Assembly: GCA_005406025.1 (NCBI GenBank)
Contig: BGZK01000708.1
Location: forward strand, 245,590-309,589
DNA from: Eumeta japonica
Taxonomy: Eukaryota; Arthropoda; Insecta; Lepidoptera; Psychidae
Direction: 5' to 3'
Length of the DNA stretch: 64,000 nt
A program made the position numbers and the translations under genes. The notes under the pieces were generated by a model. That model had not been told where the DNA came from. It did not search any database and saw nothing but the letters and a program-made list of their open reading frames with translations. Below are positions 58,606-64,000 of the stretch, one piece after another (within the stretch, counting starts at the first letter, position 1; each line of letters starts with the position of its first letter).

Positions 58606-61196
58606 GCGTGCATATACACGCGCATATACATTATGTTATATTGCGTGTGTGACATAAATCAACAACAAACCGAAATTTCGCATTCTGACATTCCGCCAAA
58701 TTTCTTCAGTACTGTAAATAGTTAAAAAACATCGTAAAAACATAAAATAATTATAAACTTCATCAGTAGTATATTCTATCACAGCTATAATCGACTTGTA
58801 ATAACTAAAGGAGGACACACAAATTCGCGATTCAAATTCATTTAGCTGTCTCAACAAAAAGCTGTATCGATAGTGATATTGAAACTTCGGTAATATATCA
58901 ATACATAGATATACGCTTATAAATATACAAGCACATATATTACCATTCCACAGTTTGTATGACTGTATAGCAAAAGCAGTATTGTGACGGTGGCAGCCTC
59001 ATATTGCTTTCGGCTTAGCTCTCATTTGCCGATTGTCTGAAGCCGAATGTACTCTAGGAAACTTCATATAAAAAGCTATTAGCGAGATTCCAACGAGTTT
59101 TCTAAGAAAAGAAAGTAACGATCACATTCCTAATCCTTTCATAAAATAATGTTCATCGATCGAGTCTAGTTAATAGTTGCATAAATATAATTGCGAAAAT
59201 TTTCTTTTTTCCAATATTTAAATGATAAAGTACTAAATGACGAATCATAAGTTAGGACAAGATAATGTTAAATTAAAATATATATATATATATATAGACT
59301 CTGACATTTCACTAAGAGCTAGTGGCAACTTTTAATAGATTTCCCTCACACCGCGACCGAAATAGATAAAATAGGTTTCAACGCTTAAAGCGGAGACCGA
59401 CAACTTCGCAACATTCATTCGGCGGGCAACTCCGCGACGAGCGAGCACGTCTCACATTCCGGACAAAAAATGGGGACACGCAGTTCTGTGTCTTCCGGCG
59501 GTCGTTTTTCTCCCGGCCGGGCGGGGCTGGCGACTTAATGGCGCGTTATAGTTTGTTCTCCGGTTAGTTCGGCGATTTGATTACCTACGCCATAAAAATG
59601 TGAAGTTCGCGAGTCTGTTCGTCAGCGTCAACGACGGCCGCACGAACATGTGTTTCGGCTTTTTTTGCATATAATTTTGCATTTATTCGAGGTATCATTG
59701 AATGCGAAATATTTCTGCCTACCTCTAAGGTTCACCGCCTCTCCCCATACTATTACAAGGCGGTGCTGCATGAAAAAATCGATTTAAAATTCACCTCTAT
59801 CGTGCCAATAATTATATTGGCATTTCAGAGTATGCTACGTCTTAGTGGTATGCCTTAGTACGTCAAAGTTAAAAAGGTAGATGTAATAAAAAAATCACAA
59901 ACTTCGGTGTCTGCAATAAACTTTCACAAGTGTGAACTTAGGATGAGGATGTGACCTCTGAGTCAGCAGCGGTCGAGAAGGGTGCGCCGGGAGGGTCCTC
60001 GAGGTGGTCAACGAGGCGCTAATAGTTTGGACCCTCAGTTATAAAGGTAAGTTTTCTATGATAGCCAAAAATGGAGAGGTTCAGTGTAACAAATGCATCT
60101 GTTCCACAAAGTTGAATTAACCGTACAGGTTCGAAACATTAGATTAGAGAATAGTACGAATCAGATACGTGATAGAGAATTCCGTACTATAATTTAATTA
60201 GAAATCAATGGGGCAAAGTCGATATAAGGTTTATAATTTTGCAAATTAAAACAGACTAAATAGAAAGAAAGAAAAATTTATTTCGATGTACATAGTTACA
60301 TACATATACATTTTAATACATTGAGTTTAATTATTATAACAGTATTATAAGATCATCAAAAAACGTTGTAGCTCAGCACAAATCGTAGTAGTGGTCACTA
60401 CACAACGCTGGTCTTCCGTGACACTTCGCTCGTGCGCAGTGGCAGTCGACTAGCATCGCTGGCATCGAGACAAAACAATCATACACAAGCAGAAAATGAG
60501 ATTAGTTATCGTACATAAATTATTGATCAATGATAGTTTTCATTGAAATAAACCTAAAATTTCTATTTTTTCTTACATGACCTTATTCACTAATTAGTTC
60601 AGGTCATTTGGCTTGCAAACTATAGAAATAAGCGCAAAGCGGTGGTTTTCGCAAATTATCACAGATTAAGCAAATAATATAGCAAATACAAATCTTTTAA
60701 AATCCAAATAATATATTTTCCAATGACATCTAATGCGTTCTATCATGTACCTTTTTTTTTTATTAATGTCCAATATTTAATAATAATACCAAATTCTGAT
60801 TTTCTTTCAGGGATATATAAATTTGGTAAATCATCATAATGTGCTTGTAACAGAATCCGCAAAATATGTTATATATAACAATTTAAAAAAAAAAGATGCT
60901 AGCTGGTTTATGCTGCGTTATAAAATTAGGTTACTTAGTACAAATACAGACATATTATTAAAAAAAATTACACTTTTTAAGAGTATAATTAAAATATTCT
61001 CTGTCCCTAAAGAATTGACTTATAACGAGAATATTTTGGCGTGATGATTTTGTGAGATTTCAAGTGTCAATCAAAACCAGAAAATCATTTCAAAGCGATT
61101 TTTCGATTTCAAACCGTGCTAAATCCACTCTTACCGCTGGTTTAACGAATTTATTCGCTGACGAATGACTTTAACGGAAGAAGAGAAAAAAAACGG

Positions 61197-61262
61197 AGGC
61201 TTTTTTTATAAAAGCCTTCTTTTTTTAAAAAAAGTCCATCGACACTTATGAGATCGATGGAC
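61197..61262. repeat. Two adjacent hairpins
   Basis: AGGCTTTT...AAAAGCCT (61197-61217) is followed by GTCCATCGA (61234-61242) and TCGATGGAC (61254-61262) with an 11-nt loop. Poly-T and poly-A runs lie between them. Confidence 0.85.
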
Positions 61263-61719
61263 GATCAAAGTTGAATGGTCTGCTACCGATTTCTTGCCAA
61301 GAATTTTAGTTGCCGTGTACAGCAATAATACTCCAAACAGCGACTTCCGTGGGCTGCTGCTTCACCATGACAGCGAGTCCGCGCGTTCGGCGCTCGTACG
61401 TTACTTCTGGACAGTTTACTGGTCAAACTTATAGATCACTCTTCTTGCAATCCCAATTTCGTGCCGTGTAATTTTCCGTTTTCCAACATAAAAAATCAAT
61501 TCAATGGAAACAGTTTTAACTGCCGAATTACTGGCTGCATTCAAGAAGGCGGTCAGAAACGTCCAACACCACGGGTGAGACTTGAGACATGAGGCGCAAA
61601 TGACTGACCGGACGGAAGACCTGTTTTGTGAGCCTGTTCAGACGTACGAAACTTATTTAGACGCCACTGGAGAGTTCTTTGAGAACATATTATTAAAAAA
61701 AAATAATAGTAGCATATTT

Positions 61720-61761
61720 TTTGTTGCTACAGACAGATCATTTGTTGCTACAGACAGACCA
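61720..61761 (+). repeat. 21-bp tandem duplication
   Basis: TTTGTTGCTACAGACAGATC, then A, is followed directly by a copy differing at one base (61741-61761). Confidence 0.92.
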
Positions 61762-63419
61762 TCGGACATACCGCGTACCGGACCTCTACCGGAACTTTAC
61801 TTTTGATCTTTAAGCACGGACCCCTAAAGAAACATCGCTTATTCTTTAGTCTGCGATTTCCAGCCGCTTCAGTACGGTTCAAAGGAGATGAGGCACAAGC
61901 AAATAACTTCATTTTACAATGTTAATTTTACTTTTCATTTGCACTCATAGAGAATCTTTAACACAAAGTATTTTAAACACCACAAACTAATCCCAAATGC
62001 TCGGGCTGATGCTGCGGAGAGGAGCTTACTTATTACTGTCTGTTTTAAAAACTGATAGTTTAGCTTATGTTTTGCCATTTTTATTTCTGAGCGTCAATAA
62101 AATTCTTCTATATTATGATCATAATTTTAAATTATGTTTAAAATAAACAGTCTCTAGATACAAGATAACTCATTAGTTACCGCTTATCATCAAAAAATTA
62201 TATTAAAGGAACTTACAATATTTTTTTGTATTCAACAGTTCTGATGTGATAGAGATATGCTGAGGCCGATTTGGCGGCAGCACAAAGTTGTGTCTGTTCG
62301 ACCGGTGATGCGACACTCTCAAAGAATAGAAATGCGAAGTAGAAACTTTCGCTGTTGCATTTCGTCCAGTGAGCAAGGGTTCCGGTGACCCACTCCTCCT
62401 TTCACCAGCTAATTTCCTCCCCTCCGTCAGATATGCAATTCTTTCCACAAAGCACGGTAAATATATAACTAAAGCATTACCTTAACTCGACCGTGTCCTT
62501 GAAATTGTGACGTCAGCGTCATCGGACCGTTCAACCCACACGGGCTGGTCACTCGTTTTAAGATAGAGATCGATCAATTAAAATGTAATAATTATTTCTT
62601 AAAAAACAGCTTAAAAATCTTTAAACTGAAAATAAGTTAAGAATTATTTTTAAAGATCACAAACGAAATTAAAACGCATAAAACTATCATCAATTAAATA
62701 TTCATGATACTTAATGTATCACTGTTTTGGAGTTGCAGTCACCTAAATTTGAAATAAATTATAATTTATTCTCATCTTTACAATAGCATTTTTAATAATG
62801 TTTTATAAATTACGCAGAAAAAAACATATCTGGACCTCTTCGAGCTGTGCGGAATGCCCTATTATTAAATTTCACTGTATAAAAAGTTTGCGTTTTACAA
62901 AAAATTACATTCTATAAATATTATTGAAAAAGTAGACGGCCGATGCAATTCAATACGTTAATTTAATTTAATAAACACATTTCATAAAATCATGGTGAAA
63001 CTTCGAAATCGTTTGATTCAATTCGTTATTCATAAATTTAAGTAAATTTGGATACTATCTATAAATCTTATGAGTATTTTTAATAATATCTAGCTAATTG
63101 TCTAAAAACAAAAAAAATATGGAGGAAGAACTTTTGAAAATATAGATGCAAATAGTTACTTTGTACGTTATTTAATGTAATTAGCATAGCTTGTGTAAAT
63201 ATAAGAGAGATTTAGCTGTAGTAAATACATATTTATGTACGTAATTATTACACACGAATTTGTGAAAACTGGTATATTGAAGTTTCTTTTGGTAAATTAC
63301 GAAAATCTGTTTAAAATGCATTTGTAACAAATTATTCCGACTCCGAGTACCAGGACAACATACAAAGAAAGCAGTACAAAATATTTATGTATTGTGCGTA
63401 CTCTGATAAAAGTACATAA

Positions 63420-63936
63420 ATAAAGTGACCCGTGGCTATACGAAAGGCTGCTATATCTTAAGAGAAATGTAGAATCATCACAAAAAATGAGTGATATCCA
63501 TAACATTAACATTAAAAATCTCGCTGTTCACAAAATCCGTTTAAGCAAAGTTAGCTAATTATTTGAGGAGCAATGTGTGCACTTTTATAATAAGATTCCA
63601 GTTTAAATTAAAAACTTACCCTTTTGTGAATTTAAACTTTTCGTTAAATATAAGTTAACAAGGGCTATTATACCGTGACTGAAAATCTCATAAAAAAAAC
63701 CCATGGAAATGAACTGCTTGACTATGAGGTAGCTTCACGTTATTTCTAAGTGTTGTATGAAATTATTTTGTATCGATGAGTAAAGAAAGAGCGACCCTTG
63801 AGTTTCTTATTCATTCTTCTCAAGGTGAATCAGCATTTGAAATGGGTGGTAATGTTAATGCCGCAAACAATCTTCAATGACATATTTCAATGGTGATTTC
63901 TGTAACCTACGAAACAAAGCTATTTTTGATTTGATT
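63420..63936 (+). mobile_element. Second 3' end of the 15.5-kb LINE family
   Basis: Matches 16250-16781 on the same strand. The decayed frame reads DIHNINIKNLAVHKIRLSKV, then CVHFYNKIP and KNLPFCEFKL, against DIHNINTRRKNDLAAHKTRL, CVRFYSKIP and QNLPFTEFKR in the first copy. It has several in-frame stops. The 3' UTRs share GATGAGTAAA, CTTGAGTTTCTT or TCGAGTTTCTT, GGTGAATCAGCATTTG, ATGGGTGGTAATG or ATGGGCGGTAATG, and the TATTTTTGATTTGATT end. It is 5'-truncated to about 515 bp. Confidence 0.88.
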
Positions 63937-64000
63937 TTGTTTGCCCTTTAGAAATATATATATAAAATAACCTTATATAATAATTTCAAAAACTACTTTT
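63937..64000. other. Window edge, nothing recognised
   Basis: AT-rich sequence after the LINE tail. Confidence 0.5.

Larger units (their letters stand above)
58461..63419. other. No gene seen in about 5 kb
   Basis: AT-rich, with a TA microsatellite near 59277-59297 and a CpG-rich patch at 59395-59650. ORFs of 73-81 codons are unremarkable. Hairpins and a small tandem duplication are listed separately. Confidence 0.5.

Overview
The window looks like eukaryotic, most likely lepidopteran (moth or butterfly), nuclear DNA. It is AT-rich, has spliceosomal-type introns in one locus, carries many decayed transposons and microsatellites, and shows no operons, ribosome binding sites or CRISPR. The lepidopteran assignment is an inference from repeat types: an 'ACCGCCGCCCATAGACGCT'-type dispersed repeat, CTAG-ended Helitron-like units, a Jockey-type LINE and a mariner of the TQAAKKIC type. 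I found no intact conserved host gene. Nearly every supported protein-coding signal belongs to a mobile element.

Layout. 1-15.5 kb is intergenic or intronic sequence with two diverged copies of one ~0.65-kb repeat (near 2.1-2.8 and 8.2-8.9 kb), three separate blocks of degenerate tandem repeats (7.8-10.3 kb), a 71-bp hAT-like MITE (11.3 kb), a dispersed repeat (12.7 kb) and a long CA/TA microsatellite (13.5 kb). At 15.5-17.9 kb a plus-strand, 5'-truncated CR1/Jockey-type reverse transcriptase fragment meets, tail to tail, a minus-strand Jockey element that has lost nearly all of its reverse transcriptase. At 18.1-18.6 kb there is a tiny unassigned ORF with promoter-like sequence. 18.6-26.3 kb is mostly unassigned, with a second copy of the 12.7-kb repeat and a 135-bp foldback element.

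The most interesting region is 26.3-33.9 kb. A degenerate intron-containing gene for a SAM-domain (SAMD3-like) protein ends in an ATGA overlap with the start of a second ORF. That ORF has N-terminal zinc-finger-like motifs and a core resembling CACTA-type transposases. Candidate CAC-starting terminal inverted repeats, TA duplications and an 18-bp subterminal inverted repeat suggest that the whole 7.6-kb block is one decayed CACTA/Mirage/Chapaev-like DNA transposon with a SAM-protein cargo or accessory gene.

33.9-44.2 kb is largely unassigned, with small repeat units including two Helitron-like ends in direct head-to-tail contact at 43036/43037. 44189-46504 is a structurally complete, poly(A)-tailed non-LTR insertion with an exact 11-bp target-site duplication that contains only ORF1 (gag-like, three zinc knuckles) and no endonuclease or reverse transcriptase. 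53.1-54.3 kb is a dead mariner on the minus strand. 55-63 kb has several perfect hairpins, and 63.4-63.9 kb is a second 3' tail of the 15.5-kb LINE family.
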